NCBI GenBank assembly: GCA_047495785.1
Contig: JBLDXI010000015.1
Location: 62,001 to 126,000, forward strand
Reading direction: 5' to 3'
Source of the DNA: Lepidodermella squamata
Lineage: Eukaryota; Gastrotricha
Length of the DNA stretch: 64,000 nt
Shown here: positions 48,511-58,846 of the stretch, one piece after another
Layout of the letters: every line of letters starts with the position of its first letter
How positions within the stretch are numbered: position 1 is the stretch's first letter
Notes under the pieces: model-generated
What the model saw: only the letters and a program-made list of their open reading frames with translations
Database searches by the model: none
What the model was told of the DNA's origin: nothing
Position numbers and translations under genes: made by a program

Positions 48511-48969
48511 ATGGATCAATTTTTGTCATACGTGCGCTCAGATGATGACGATTTTTACACTATTCTGGGTTGTGACGAAAGTTCTACGTATGACCAAATC
48601 ATGGCTGAATATCGCGCCAAGGCTGTCCAACTTCACCCCGACAAAGCAACCGAAGCCAACTCAACAGACCAATTTCAACGACTCAACGAAGCCAAAACTG
48701 TATTAACCGATGTCGACAAGAGGCGTTCCTACGATCAATTCCGCCATTCAGGTCTTGCTATTTCATGGAAAGACTGGCTCAAACTCAGCAATTCCGCGCG
48801 TGCTTCTCTCCACTTCCATTCCGGTGCAATTTCCATTAATCGTGCTTTACCAGAATCTTCAGCAGATAAAACAGACATTCCACCTGAAAGAATCTCACAG
48901 AATACGTCTGTTTCGGAGGACAATTCGCGCAACGAAATACTCACGAAGTTCCGTAATTACCAAATTTGA
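48511..48969 (+). CDS. DNAJC12: DNAJC12, J-domain co-chaperone
   Basis: A single-exon frame of 152 residues (human 198). DNAJC12 helps HSP70 fold aromatic amino acid hydroxylases. The J domain covers about residues 12-80: DFYTILGCDESS, then LHPDK with the HPD tripeptide needed to stimulate HSP70 ATPase, then the YDQFRHSG end. The extreme C-terminus LTKFRNYQI matches the invariant family tail (human LLRKFRNYEI), the strongest evidence for the identity. The middle linker is shorter than in vertebrates and Ser/Glu-rich. The ATG at 48511 was chosen because it places MDQF where the family starts; an in-frame ATG at 48490 would add seven residues. The gene has no intron, unlike its neighbours. Confidence 0.93.
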   Translation: MDQFLSYVRSDDDDFYTILGCDESSTYDQIMAEYRAKAVQLHPDKATEANSTDQFQRLNEAKTVLTDVDKRRSYDQFRHSGLAISWKDWLKLSNSARASLHFHSGAISINRALPESSADKTDIPPERISQNTSVSEDNSRNEILTKFRNYQI

Positions 48970-49457
48970 TTGATGCTTCAAATAATAATATGTATGGTGG
49001 CTGTTTTTCCATTAGCCGTTAATTGTTTTTAATTTTTTACAAATTGAACGTATTAGTAAAAGTGCAACGTCTTATTTTTGGATGTTTTGAAATCCCTTTT
49101 GATCTTTATCATTCGTTAAACAAGTTGTTTGCCATGAGTTTCCGGGCTTCTTTAAGACAAAGCTAAAATTTATTGAGAATATGACATGAACAGTATCACT
49201 CAGTCCAGCTGCGTGCGAAAATGCTGGTACAAATGAAGATAATTCACCGATCTATCGTCTGCTGAAAACTTCTGGTTTTAATAGCAGAATGCAAGTAGTG
49301 ATACTTAGACCGATTTTACGAAGTTATATGTATCGGGTAATATGTTCGTGTATTTTTTGACATGATATGAAGTGGATAAAAATTCGAAACTTGAGTCAAT
49401 CACAATAGATAGAGAATATTATAAAACTGCGCGGCACGTGACCCTGACGGCGTTGAT
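48970..49457. other. DNAJC12 3' flank and peptide A 3' flank
   Basis: AT-rich, no ORF of note. It separates the convergent DNAJC12 and cysteine-rich gene A. Confidence 0.5.
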
Positions 49458-49977
49458 TTATTGGTTGCTAGCGTCGTTGGTGAACGGTTTCACCTCAGTC
49501 GAACACCGGACGAAGCACGAGTCGTAGCTGCTCGAGTCCTTGCCGCTCTCGGCTGGCTGCTGTTGCTGTTGTTGGCTGTTGCTGTCGACCATGTAGCAGT
49601 AGGCAGCGCAGATGCAGTCATCCATGCCTTTGAAACAGAAACAAATTTTTTAACGATTTTGTCCATTGAGCAGCAAACTCACATGATCCGTACAGAGCGT
49701 AGCTGGGAACCAAGTGGCGCAGAGGGTGGTTCGATTTGAGATCGGGCGAGCAGAGCACTGGGCAATGGCTGCGAAGAAAAACAAGTGTGATGAAGGTTCA
49801 AAGCGCCTGTTTCGTTACTTACTTGAGGATCATGTCCATAGGCATGGCTTGCTCTTCGCTCTCGGCCTCTACGAGTGGAGCTGGGGTGGTCGTGGTTTTG
49901 CGCTGGGCTCGCAGGGCGCTTGCCACAGCCATCGAAACAGCGAAAAACAGGATGATTCTTGCAGCTAGAGATTCCAT
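49458..49977 (-). CDS. Secreted cysteine-rich protein A (eight-Cys family, HPLR sub-type)
   Basis: Minus-strand exons 49977-49823, 49768-49683 and 49627-49458; 136 residues; introns 54 and 55 nt. A signal peptide spans about residues 1-21 (hydrophobic RIILFFAVSMAVASA). A Thr/Pro then acidic linker follows, then the cysteine domain: CPVLC, 22 residues including HPLR, CMDDCICAAYC, 26 residues with a Gln run, CFVRC. All eight cysteines fall in CxxxC or CxC spacing. Expected to be exported and disulfide-bonded; role unknown (antimicrobial, venom-like, matrix or signalling are all possible). Intron 1 is phase 2 just before the first cysteine; intron 2 splits the codon of the third. The minus-strand AATAAA overlaps the stop codon (CAATAAATC). 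Confidence 0.82.
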
Positions 49978-51359
49978 TATAGCTTTTGTGAGTAGTTTAA
50001 TCTCAAGGAAAAAATGCTAAATGAAAGAACGATAACTAAATGTTTTGATTGGATTGAGGGTAGGCTGATGTGTTTATAACCAGGTAGCGATTTGCAAATA
50101 GCTGTGTTTGAATCACTGGCGGGCAATTAAATAGCTCTGGCGCGCACCGGATTTGACGAATTTGCGACTCATTCATGCAAGCCAAGATTGAGCCACAAGT
50201 GTCTGTAGGCGGTGTATTTACGCCCGCTTGTCCCTCTATATATTGGAAACTCGCAAGACCCAGACATTATCTCAATCACGCGCACAACTACGGAAATGGA
50301 ATCGGAGATTGGAAATACTAATGACATCCGCGGGATATTATTATTTGCACCAATCACAAGTGGATGGTTCCCCTTTCGTCGCAAACGATTCCAAGCCTAG
50401 ACAGGTTTTAGGCCACCTCTAACAATATAGCCGGAAAGAGTGGATGATCTACCGACGAAAAAATGCTGAGTTTATATAGAGGTTCCATAAAGCTGTAATA
50501 AGAAGAGGAAAAAAGCGGGGCTCTGAGTTATTCAGCAGATGCATCCACGCAATTTTCAATCAGGAGATTGCCCAGACTTGGGCAGGTAGCTGAAATGACC
50601 ATTAGCTAGATGAGATAAGGCTCCGCGCAAAAATTTGTCAAAACATGAACTTGCGCTTAGGCAGTGGATAATATAGACGGGAAAAACACGGAATTTAATC
50701 AGTAATCGACTGAAAAACGTACAAAAAGATTTAAAATGGCGACTGCTGCGGGGTGGAACGCCCACAGCAACGCGAAAATAACGGCGGTCGCCAAACAAAA
50801 AAATGGTAATTGGCGGTCTCGAGCGGCGAGCGGCTACGGTACGACTTTTACTGCGCTTTTTTCTAGAGCGAGCGGCAGAGCCAGAGCATCCCATGAGATG
50901 CGTCATTCGCAAACGATTAATGTGTAGAAAAAGTTCGTCGATGCCGAGCTGGAACCGGATAATCAGGAGACAAAAGACTGCGATCGGAGAATCATTTCAA
51001 GTGATTTAGCGCTTTTGTTACTTAACCACGAGACCTCCCACTCATTGATTTCAGCAACGACTGTGTAGGTGCCGCATTAAAATTTGGAACAGGCGATGAA
51101 CGCCTCCGTTGCGCGATGCATGAAAATTGAACGGAGGCAGGTGGCTATTAACAGTCCTACTAATGATTTTTTATTGAAACATCATCAATTTTCGTTTGCA
51201 AGCAGCTAAAAGCATTCAATTTATTGTGGCATAAAAGCGTGATTTCAAATAATTAACGCCTAATTACGATGGATTTTCCTCGTTCATTTACAATTAAATG
51301 AGAACTATTCGCTACTGGAATGGATCATAGATCGATTTGAAAAGCTGTATACATATTGT
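49978..51359. other. Gap between cysteine-rich genes A and B
   Basis: Holds the 5' flank of gene A and the 3' flank of gene B, with minus-strand AATAAA candidates at 51170-51175 and 51220-51225. ORFs at 50556-50912 (-) and 50736-50927 (+) overlap, are basic and resemble nothing known. No further copy of the cysteine motif seen. Confidence 0.45.
50073..50078 (-). promoter_or_regulatory. TATA-like element upstream of cysteine-rich gene A
   Basis: GTTATAAACA on the minus strand, about 96 bases before the ATG of gene A; it would give a 5' UTR of roughly 65 bases. Confidence 0.35.
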
Positions 51360-51885
51360 TCATCTAAGGTTTGCTTTTCGATTATGAATAAGTTGGAGGA
51401 ATTGCGTCTGGTCCTCTGCGCTGAATGGTTTGGTTTTGCCGCAGCTTTTAAAGCAATCCGCATACACCTAAGAGGTAAAGGAATCAGTCAAAATCGTGAC
51501 CATGTAATAGCCGAAAAATGCTTACCCAATCACCAACAGAGTCAAGGATGTAGCAATAAGCCGCGCAAACGCAATCATCCATGCATTGTCCGTAAGATCC
51601 GTAGGCGGGGAGCATTGGTCTAAGAGGATGTCCCGAGCTCAAGTGCGGCGAACACATCGTTGGGCAGTGGCCGAGGGCTGTCTCTATATTGTTACCTTCC
51701 TCGCTGCTCGACGAATCTTCCTCACTGTTTTCGGCAGGAGGAGCCTCAGGCGTTGTTATAGTGGGCGTAGGCGTGGTGGACGTGGTGAGTTTCGACTTAG
51801 CCGCCCTTCGTTGTGCCGATGCTTCAACGACAAGAAGGCCCAGCAGCACAGCCATGGCGAGGATTTGTGACCTGCACGGCGCCAT
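51360..51885 (-). CDS. Secreted cysteine-rich protein B (eight-Cys family, HPLR sub-type)
   Basis: Minus-strand exons 51885-51526 and 51467-51360; 155 residues; one 58-nt phase-0 intron. A signal peptide covers about residues 1-24 (ILAMAVLLGLLVVEASA). A long Thr/Pro-rich then Glu/Ser-rich linker, suited to O-glycosylation or phosphorylation, leads to the domain: CPTMC, 22 residues including GHPLRP, CMDDCVCAAYC, 13 residues ending at the GDW intron boundary plus VYAD, CFKSC. Spacing up to the sixth cysteine is identical to gene A, 1.4 kb away on the same strand, so the two are probably tandem duplicates. Unlike A, no intron precedes the first cysteine. The tail after the last cysteine is basic and polar. 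Function unknown. Confidence 0.84.
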
Positions 51886-53271
51886 GTTTGGCTTTCTATT
51901 TTTTACTCAGTATATGATCAAGACTGAACGCCTATCATGACATAACATAAAAAGCCATGCTTATAATCAGCAATAAAAGCTTCGAAAAACGAGTATCGAA
52001 ATGAGATAACTAGTGTGGGCTGAAACAGTATCAACACGTTATACAGGAGTGTGGGCATACCCATATTTTCTTACAGTCAGATGACAACTTTTAATATGAG
52101 TGAAGTCTCGCCCTGTTCTGACGCACTCTCCCGTATTTTCAGCGCTGATGCAGGAAGGAAACTCGATACTTGACTCGTTATATGTGAAAAAAACGCTCAC
52201 ACTAGGTGACTCACGGCTACATTGAAAAATTAGCGACTGCCGAATCAGAGCGGTGCAAATAATGGTTTGTCAGTGTGAGATTTTAAAAATTCCGATTTTT
52301 TTGCGTTACGCCTTGGTAACGCGTTACGCTTTAATCTAGTAGTCATTTTTCATTCCGTGAATTTGTTCATTCACTTTTATTCATGACTCACATGGGAGGA
52401 AGCTTGAAATAAATCAGGTGCGGATGTCTCAATTCTCAGCGGAAACGCTTACCTAATGGGACTTGGTGGAAAATAACTGAAAATGAAATAAAAGCGACAT
52501 CCGGACTTGTTTTGATTTTAGATTAATGATCTCGACTACGCGCAACGGCTAGACGGCCGTCGATAAATGCGGTGAACTAAACCACCATAGGTTGGCTTTG
52601 CATGCTCGATTTGCTTTGCAGTTCGTGCGCACCACCTTTTATTATAAAATTAAAATCATTGCAGTGAGCGGGGAGTGAGTGTGCGCATGAGTTGACACGC
52701 GCCACTCTGGCAGATGCGCAAATTGCGTCGTGACGATGGCCAAGTAAACATGCAGTGTATTACACTTCATCAATCGCGCACTAATACTCTCTTGAGTGGC
52801 GGGTGTCCTGGGCGTAAAAGTGTCTCAGACTGCGACTTGGGCCGTGCCTCACTGATAGCGCAATTTATTGAAAATAGTAACATAGAAATAATAACGCAAA
52901 GAGATGGCTCGCCTCGCTGATCATACAAGTATTATTACTCACATCACAGGTGATGCTAAATGGCGATAAAAGTGCACAGCACACTCGTTAAAATTCGCGG
53001 CCTATTACCGATCGTCGCGTCAAATGAAGCAAAATGAGCCGATGAACAAGTAAACTAGTATTAGAAATAATAATCGCGATATCGTCATTATCAACGCTGC
53101 CAATCAATGCCGCGACACTTGGCTACTTACTCAACGACGAGGCTGCTGCTGCCGATGATTGCGGTGATGAAACTAATGATGCGAGCTGAGGAAACACTTG
53201 TTTGTTTTATAAATCACATCCGAGCAGTAAATTACTAAATAGTCATTATTGCCACCTTTAGATTTCGCATA
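51886..53271. other. Shared 5' flank of gene B (-) and the MYT1-like gene (+)
   Basis: No supported gene. A GCCACCTTTAG acceptor-like sequence 10 bases before the MYT1-like ATG suggests a 5' UTR intron. ORF 52714-52920 shows no recognisable domain. Confidence 0.45.
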
Positions 53272-54786
53272 ATGGATTTGACTGTGGCTAAAAAAGCAAG
53301 TCCTCTGGATCAAGATGCATCTACCACCGTGCCTACAGGTCTCGACCTCAGCGTAACGCCCACAGCTTCTGTCACCGAGCCGTCAGCAGCTTGCACCAAT
53401 GAGCAGAAGTCAATCAAAGCCGTCAAGGCAGAGGCTAAACCAAATCTGCTGATGGACATGATCGAGTCGGATCTCGAAGATGATGGCATGGAAGGTCCCG
53501 GAGGAAGCAAATGCCCAACACCTGTGAGCCATCTATTTCAGGCTATAACTTGAAAATTTGATGAATAAATCGGTTTTTTTCAGGGATGCGATGGAACGGG
53601 CCACATAACTGGCCTGTATGGCCATCACCGCAGTTTGTAAGTTTCCTGTCATTCGTTACCGTAATGGGAGTTGATTGATGATTTAAAGGTCTGGGTGTCC
53701 AAACCGAGCTAGAATGCCAGCCGAATTTCGTTCGCTATATGAATTGCCTGTCCAGTGAGTAATTCTTTCACTTGAACTATGTCATTATAATCTCAATTTT
53801 CTCTAAGCTGCCCGACCGTCGGATGCAGTGGTCAAGGGCACGTCAACAGCTCGCGGAACTCTCATCGTAGTTTGTCTGGTTGCCCAATGGCTCGCCTCGC
53901 GCGAGTTGCGAACAGGTCGGGAACGGCTAATAGCTTTATTCAACAAACTCAAGCGAATAACCCTCATCGACCTACGATTTCGATTACGCCATCAACGGCG
54001 GCTAAGGAACCTAATGCATGCAACTCTGCTATAGGTCAGAGAAAGCGTCCAGCCGGCGTTGTATCCGAGCGCCGCTTCGATCTATCGCCGCGTGGAAATA
54101 TGAAGCAGGCAAACTTAGGTAGCCTCAACTCTGGGAACGCGAATTCACCTACCAAGCAGGCGTCATCAAACAGCGCAGTTGACTCGAACAAAAATGACGC
54201 CAAACCAACGAAAATTCCGGCTGCTATCAGTGATCAGCAATCAGCCTTGAATTCAGCAATGAGTTTACTAGCTTTGCTGCAGCAACAGAAGTCTGCTGTC
54301 AACAAATCCTCCGACCAAGGCAACAATATTTTTTCTCCTTCAAATGTTGGAGCGTCAACTTCTCCGATGTCAGCTTACTCATCTTTGTTGCTTTTGAACG
54401 CTTTAAACTCAGCGGCAACCGCAGCGCCGATTACACCGGCTGAACCGGTCGCTGGCAATGCCCAAATTTTAGGGCCGTATCTCAATTTGCTGCTTCTACA
54501 ACAACGGCAACCGAGTCAGACTTCGCCGGGATTTGAAGGCAATAACGGAAGTCTCTTGAGCCGCAGTAGTAGTAGCAGTCAGAGCCCTTCTTCGTCGCTA
54601 TCTACCAACTCGCCGCCTCCGTTGACAAGCGTCGCCAAACCACAGCCTGACTTGCAGAAAATTCAACCACCAATTGGCGATTCAAGTGGTGAAGAAAGTT
54701 CAACCTGTACAAATAACACTCTTTTATTGCTTATGCTGCAGTCTTTGTTGAACACCGGCTCAGCTACGACGCTTGCCAAAAATTAA
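53272..54786 (+). CDS. MYT1: MYT1/ST18-type CCHHC zinc-finger transcription factor
   Basis: Four exons in phase: 53272-53523, 53584-53636, 53689-53754 and 53808-54786; 449 residues; introns 60, 52 and 53 nt. MYT1-family proteins bind AAGTT-type DNA through CCHHC fingers and act mainly as repressors in neurons and endocrine cells. Two fingers are present. The first spans the exon 1-3 joins ([19 protein letters not shown], then RSLSGCP); the second is at the start of exon 4 ([13 protein letters not shown], then RSLSGCP). Vertebrate members have six or seven, so this is a reduced form like those I recall in other invertebrates. The rest is Ser/Gln/Asn-rich with leucine-rich helices. The N-terminus has two LDL(T/S)V repeats that may be docking motifs. 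Confidence 0.9.
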
Positions 54787-54808
54787 AATGGGACACTGAT
54801 TTCTACGT

Positions 54809-54814
54809 AATAAA
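54809..54814 (+). terminator. Poly(A) signal of the MYT1-like gene
   Basis: AATAAA 22 bases after the stop codon, implying a very short 3' UTR. Confidence 0.55.
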
Positions 54815-55422
54815 TGTTGTTATGCCGTATGCCATATGTTGTTATCTTTGGAGTAAAACTTGGCAACTTGAGTGCGAAACGGGTACTTTCTTTCAAATTC
54901 TTTCAAATCGTCATTCCTTCGGTGTGCTAGTAAGTATTTTTTATTTTTTTCGTTAGAGAGAGTAAAAATTAGATTATGTCCCACGCGATATTTTGGTGTA
55001 TTCTGAAAACGTTCGCTCCCGCATCACACCATCGGGAGGGTGTAATTCGATTTCGATTTTATGAATGGTAAATTGACACTAATTTAATCGATGAACCAGT
55101 CCCCGAAGACCTAGAATACAGAAAATCAGCTGAATAACTTGCGCCCTGGGAGCTGGTGACGTGCGAAAAGCCTTGTAATCGACGCTGAACTTGAATTGAT
55201 AATAAGCCAGATTATTTGTGAGCCCATTAAAGATTAATAATAGACTCAATGTCTGTATGCCGGAATGGTGATTGAGCTGCATTTTACACATCAAATTTGA
55301 TTCGCACTACCTTCTGACTGGTCATTTCCCCGCTCTGGGATTATTTGTTTTAACCATTTTTACAAATTGCCGGGAGCTATTCAATAACCAGTTACTTATC
55401 TCTTCATTCGCGAGCAATCATC
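54815..55422. other. Gap before the plus-strand secreted protein
   Basis: Nothing recognisable; contains the 5' flank of the gene starting at 55423. Confidence 0.5.
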
Positions 55423-56140
55423 ATGCAGATATTTTCAGCTTTACTTGCTGTTCAGTTTCTGTTCTGCCAGTCCACATATTCAACTTATGTAGGCGATGAT
55501 GTGTTGGTTCAGAGGCGAAGTAACGACATGCTGGTTTCACACCGTACTTTCAGCCAACGAATGAAAGTTTGCTGGGACATTTACGGCACTTGCACTGACG
55601 CATGGCTGCCTGAAGTGACTGCAAAAGCTTTGTCCGTTAATTCAACTATGATGCGGAAGGCCCGCTCGGACCAGCAATTTGCTAATGTACTTCTGAAATC
55701 AGGCGGGGCTCGAGGATCGGCCTACAAGGAAAAGCTGGCACTGCTAAGTTTGTCTTACATGGGCTCCGTACAATCGCAAATTTCTCCAATTGTAGCTAGC
55801 AGAGTAAGTTTTTAATCAGTAATTTGCCCAAAATATTAGCCTTTTATACTGATAGACGTCTTGCAAGCAAGCCGCCAAAAACCAATCATCGGCAGCTTTT
55901 CAATCAGCGGCTGTGTTAGCTTCTTCTCATCGCGCAGTGCTCGGCGTTATCACTCGTTTCTGTAGCGAACTTGATCAACTTGCCCTGTGTGTTGAGGGCT
56001 CCTCTCATACTGGAATGTGCCGCGAGTGGTACTTCGGCCAGCCAGATTTATTCAGATCATTTTCGACGTGTTTAACGGCTTGCCGAAACGGATGTTTGGA
56101 AAAATGCCCTCAAACCCTGCAGCGCATTATTTTGCGCTGA
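55423..56140 (+). CDS. Unrecognised secreted cysteine-containing protein
   Basis: Exons 55423-55803 and 55856-56140 join in phase 0 across a 52-nt intron; 221 residues. A signal peptide is clear at residues 1-18 (IFSALLAVQFLFCQS). The mature protein has about a dozen cysteines in pairs such as CWDIYGTC, CSELDQLALC, CLTAC and CLEKC, separated by Ala/Ser-rich predicted helices. It resembles large helical nematode-type secreted domains in style, but I cannot place it in a named family, and it does not share the eight-Cys frame of the four neighbouring minus-strand genes. It sits between genes B and C, convergent with C. Confidence 0.72.
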
Positions 56141-56286
56141 CCAAATTTCATGATGAAAGCATAGTCGAGAACATTATTCGAATTATTGTGATATTCGGCG
56201 TATTCGGCATATACAGATTAAATTTTAATGTTTCGCATGTAGGAGTGGCCCAGCTTTTTAGGATGATCGATAGGTAATTGATTCCA

Positions 56287-56302
56287 TTTATTATTGAATA
56301 AA
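56287..56302. terminator. Bidirectional poly(A) signal between convergent genes
   Basis: TTTATT at 56287-56292 (AATAAA on the minus strand, serving gene C) and AATAAA at 56297-56302 (plus strand, for the gene ending at 56140) lie four bases apart. The two transcripts would overlap by a few dozen bases. Confidence 0.6.
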
Positions 56303-56419
56303 ACTAACTTGAACTGAGATAATTCGATTTGTCCTGGTTATCGCAAAAATGTAGAAATGTACACAAGACTGAGGCGACACTATGGATTTAAATTGGCACT
56401 ATGGATATTGATCATATTG

Positions 56420-56799
56420 TTATTCATTGGACCAGAAAGCAGAATCGGTTTCGTAGGGCCTCGCGATCTGGCAGGTAGGATAGCATGACGAATATTCCCA
56501 CTCGCCCATTGCATCGAACAGTTTGCAGTAACTTGTGCAAATGCAGCTATTCGCGCAGTCGTAGAATCGCTCTCCTTCGGCGCTGTCTTGGCTGAATCGC
56601 TCAGAGCATCGGTCGAGACAAATGCTAGATGTAAGCATCACTCATTACAAAGACTGATCACAGCTGGAAGTCATACTTACTTGACGTTCTTTGGAGATGC
56701 CCAGTCAATGTCATCCATATCTTCTGACAATCCGATTGAGGCAGCCATTGCCACCGAAAGGAAAGCCGCAGCATAGACAAAGAAGTAGTTCGCTTGCAT
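56420..56799 (-). CDS. Secreted cysteine-rich protein C (eight-Cys family, AFW sub-type)
   Basis: Minus-strand exons 56799-56681 and 56624-56420; 107 residues; one 56-nt intron. A signal peptide covers about residues 1-20 (FFVYAAAFLSVAMA). A short acidic linker precedes the domain: CLDRC, 16 residues, CANSCICTSYC, 13 residues containing FDAMGEW, CYPTC, then a tail with ARPY and SAFW. The tail, the 16-residue spacer and the total length match gene D closely, so these two form a sub-type distinct from A and B. The intron is phase 2 just before the first cysteine, as in A and D. Likely exported and disulfide-bonded; function unknown. Confidence 0.83.
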
Positions 56800-57709
56800 T
56801 TTGAGTCGACCAGCGAGATGTAAAAGCAAAGTTAATAAAAATGTGCAAGTTTCTAATCGTAAAATATTTTAGCAGTGTGGTAAGGTTTCGCAGCACGGGA
56901 CAACGAGGCCTTCACGCGCTGGGGGTGTTCTCGTTGCTTTTGCTTCGAAACGCTAAAAGGTTGAGCTAATAGCCACCTACTCGCATAAATACCATTGTAT
57001 CCACTGCGTCCTGCGGGGTTAGAAGCGATTTTTACGTAACTTGCGGACTATTATAGCAAATAACGCAAATGCATAATTCAAAACGCTGAATCGTAACATG
57101 GGGATGATGGCATGAATGGATGGCATGAAAGCGACATGACATTTGCGAAAATCAAGTGAAAGGAATTTCCCAGGTTTGCGCAATCACTAAAAAGTGCATC
57201 GTGGGAGGTCGGCGATTGGTGAAATTGTCATTTTTGAACAAAACAAATGTGTCATGGATCATTTTAGTTCTACGTGATTCTGCGTCACATTTGCGAAAGA
57301 ACGCATGACAAGATATCGCATATCATATTTCGACCAGAAATCAAATTATTCCTCGCGATCAGGTTGCTCTACGTGCATTAATCCCTCCCATTCCCAGGAG
57401 TGGTGCCTAATTTCAATTTAATTAAGAGCCCCCTCTTTTTTCCTAATATCATTCCCCTTAGAAAATCCATTCATCAATAACAAATTGTGTAACGACGAGG
57501 ACGTCTCAGGTCTATGTCTCAGACGTTTTTAAACTCGAAGGATTTTCTTCGAATTGTTTTTGTTTTATTTTATCAGAAGCATGCCATAGAAAAATAAGAA
57601 ACATACTCCAGCCTAAATCTATATGTAAAACATTCAATTATCAGGCGCTTTCTGTGCAAATTCGACGGTACCAATGCAAGCTTTATAAACATGGCTGAAA
57701 TTAACAAGT
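56800..57709. other. Gap between cysteine-rich genes C and D
   Basis: Holds the 5' flank of C and 3' flank of D (minus-strand AATAAA at 57564-57569). No other ORF or repeat of note. Confidence 0.5.
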
Positions 57710-58147
57710 TTAGGCAGATAGTTGGCTATTCCAGAATGCGGCATCGCTTTGATAAGGGCGAGCTTGGCCACACACTGGGAAGCAGGAGGCAAACGTCCTG
57801 TATATAGCAAATTTAATGCATGACAAAAGCCTGTTTTTACAATGAAAAATTTTACCATTCTCCGGAGTAGTCGAAGTACTGACAGTAAGCCCGGCAAATG
57901 CACGCATCCATGCACTTTCCATAGTTGATGCCCGCCGATTGCCTACGGTCTTGGTAACGCCTGCAGGCTGGCACACAGCGGCTGTTTTAAAATATCGTTA
58001 GGATATCTCTGAAATGACCTGATCGAGTTTCACTCACCTTAGATCGCTGGTAGTAGTGGATTCTGCTGGATTTGCGGAAGCGGAAGCGATCAGAACAGTA
58101 GCTACCGCTAGCGTCATCGCCAGAAAGCTGACTTGAGAGATAGGCAT
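57710..58147 (-). CDS. Secreted cysteine-rich protein D (eight-Cys family, AFW sub-type)
   Basis: Minus-strand exons 58147-58038, 57981-57856 and 57797-57710; 107 residues; introns 56 and 58 nt. The signal peptide is at about residues 1-25 (FLAMTLAVATVLIASASA). A short Thr/Ser linker leads to CVPAC, 16 residues, CMDACICRAYC, 13 residues containing FDYSGEW, CFPVC, then a tail with ARPYQSDAAFW. Intron 1 is phase 2 before the first cysteine, shared with A and C; intron 2 falls within the GEW triplet, where gene B also has an intron after GDW. D thus carries both intron positions and may be closest to the ancestral gene structure. Function unknown. Confidence 0.84.
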
Positions 58148-58846
58148 GGCGTGCGTAATGCGTCGGTGAAATTAACGATAACTTGAAGCTAAGAATCAGA
58201 GTGAACCAAAATGTGGCTAATTATTAAACCCCGCGTTCATATTAGAGAACAAGTTCAGATATATGTACCATGCCCGCACGATTTGCGATAGCGGAAATCC
58301 CACCTGGCATGTTATGATTAATCAATCGCGAACACGTACGACAAGTGGACGCGATAAAAAGCTATAAAACACAACGCACTTCAGGGCCTTCCTGCGTCAC
58401 AGCATTGCACAGCAGATGAGTTGCGCCTCGCCTGAGGTCAAACAGGAGTAAACATGGCGAAGCCACCGCTGATGGCGCGCGCCACTCGAAGAGATCAAAC
58501 TCTCTGTTTTGCGCAAAATACATAGTTTTCGCCGCCGCCACTCTGATCATGTCACGACGCACGGCATGAAGTTTCGCGCTCGTTCAAATCTAATTAGTCG
58601 CGCGTGCACAACTTTTTGGTCGAGATCAAGTTGGCGGCCGACAAATTAACAAGACACTCGCTAATTTTTTTGGGCATGACAAAGTGTCTCAATTTGCCAG
58701 TTTCGGGCGAGAAAAACAGCCGAGCAACCAAAACAGTGTGTCAGCGTCAAAAATGTTGGGCGATCGCGTGAGCTTTGATCGAGTTGTGAGTCAGGCAAGC
58801 ATGTGACGCCAAACCCCGACATTTTAGTAAGCTATTTGCGAGCACG
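58148..58846. other. Gap upstream of gene D
   Basis: Holds the 5' flanks of gene D (-) and the tentative plus-strand gene at 58847. A minus-strand ORF at 58362-58562 has no recognisable content. Confidence 0.45.
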
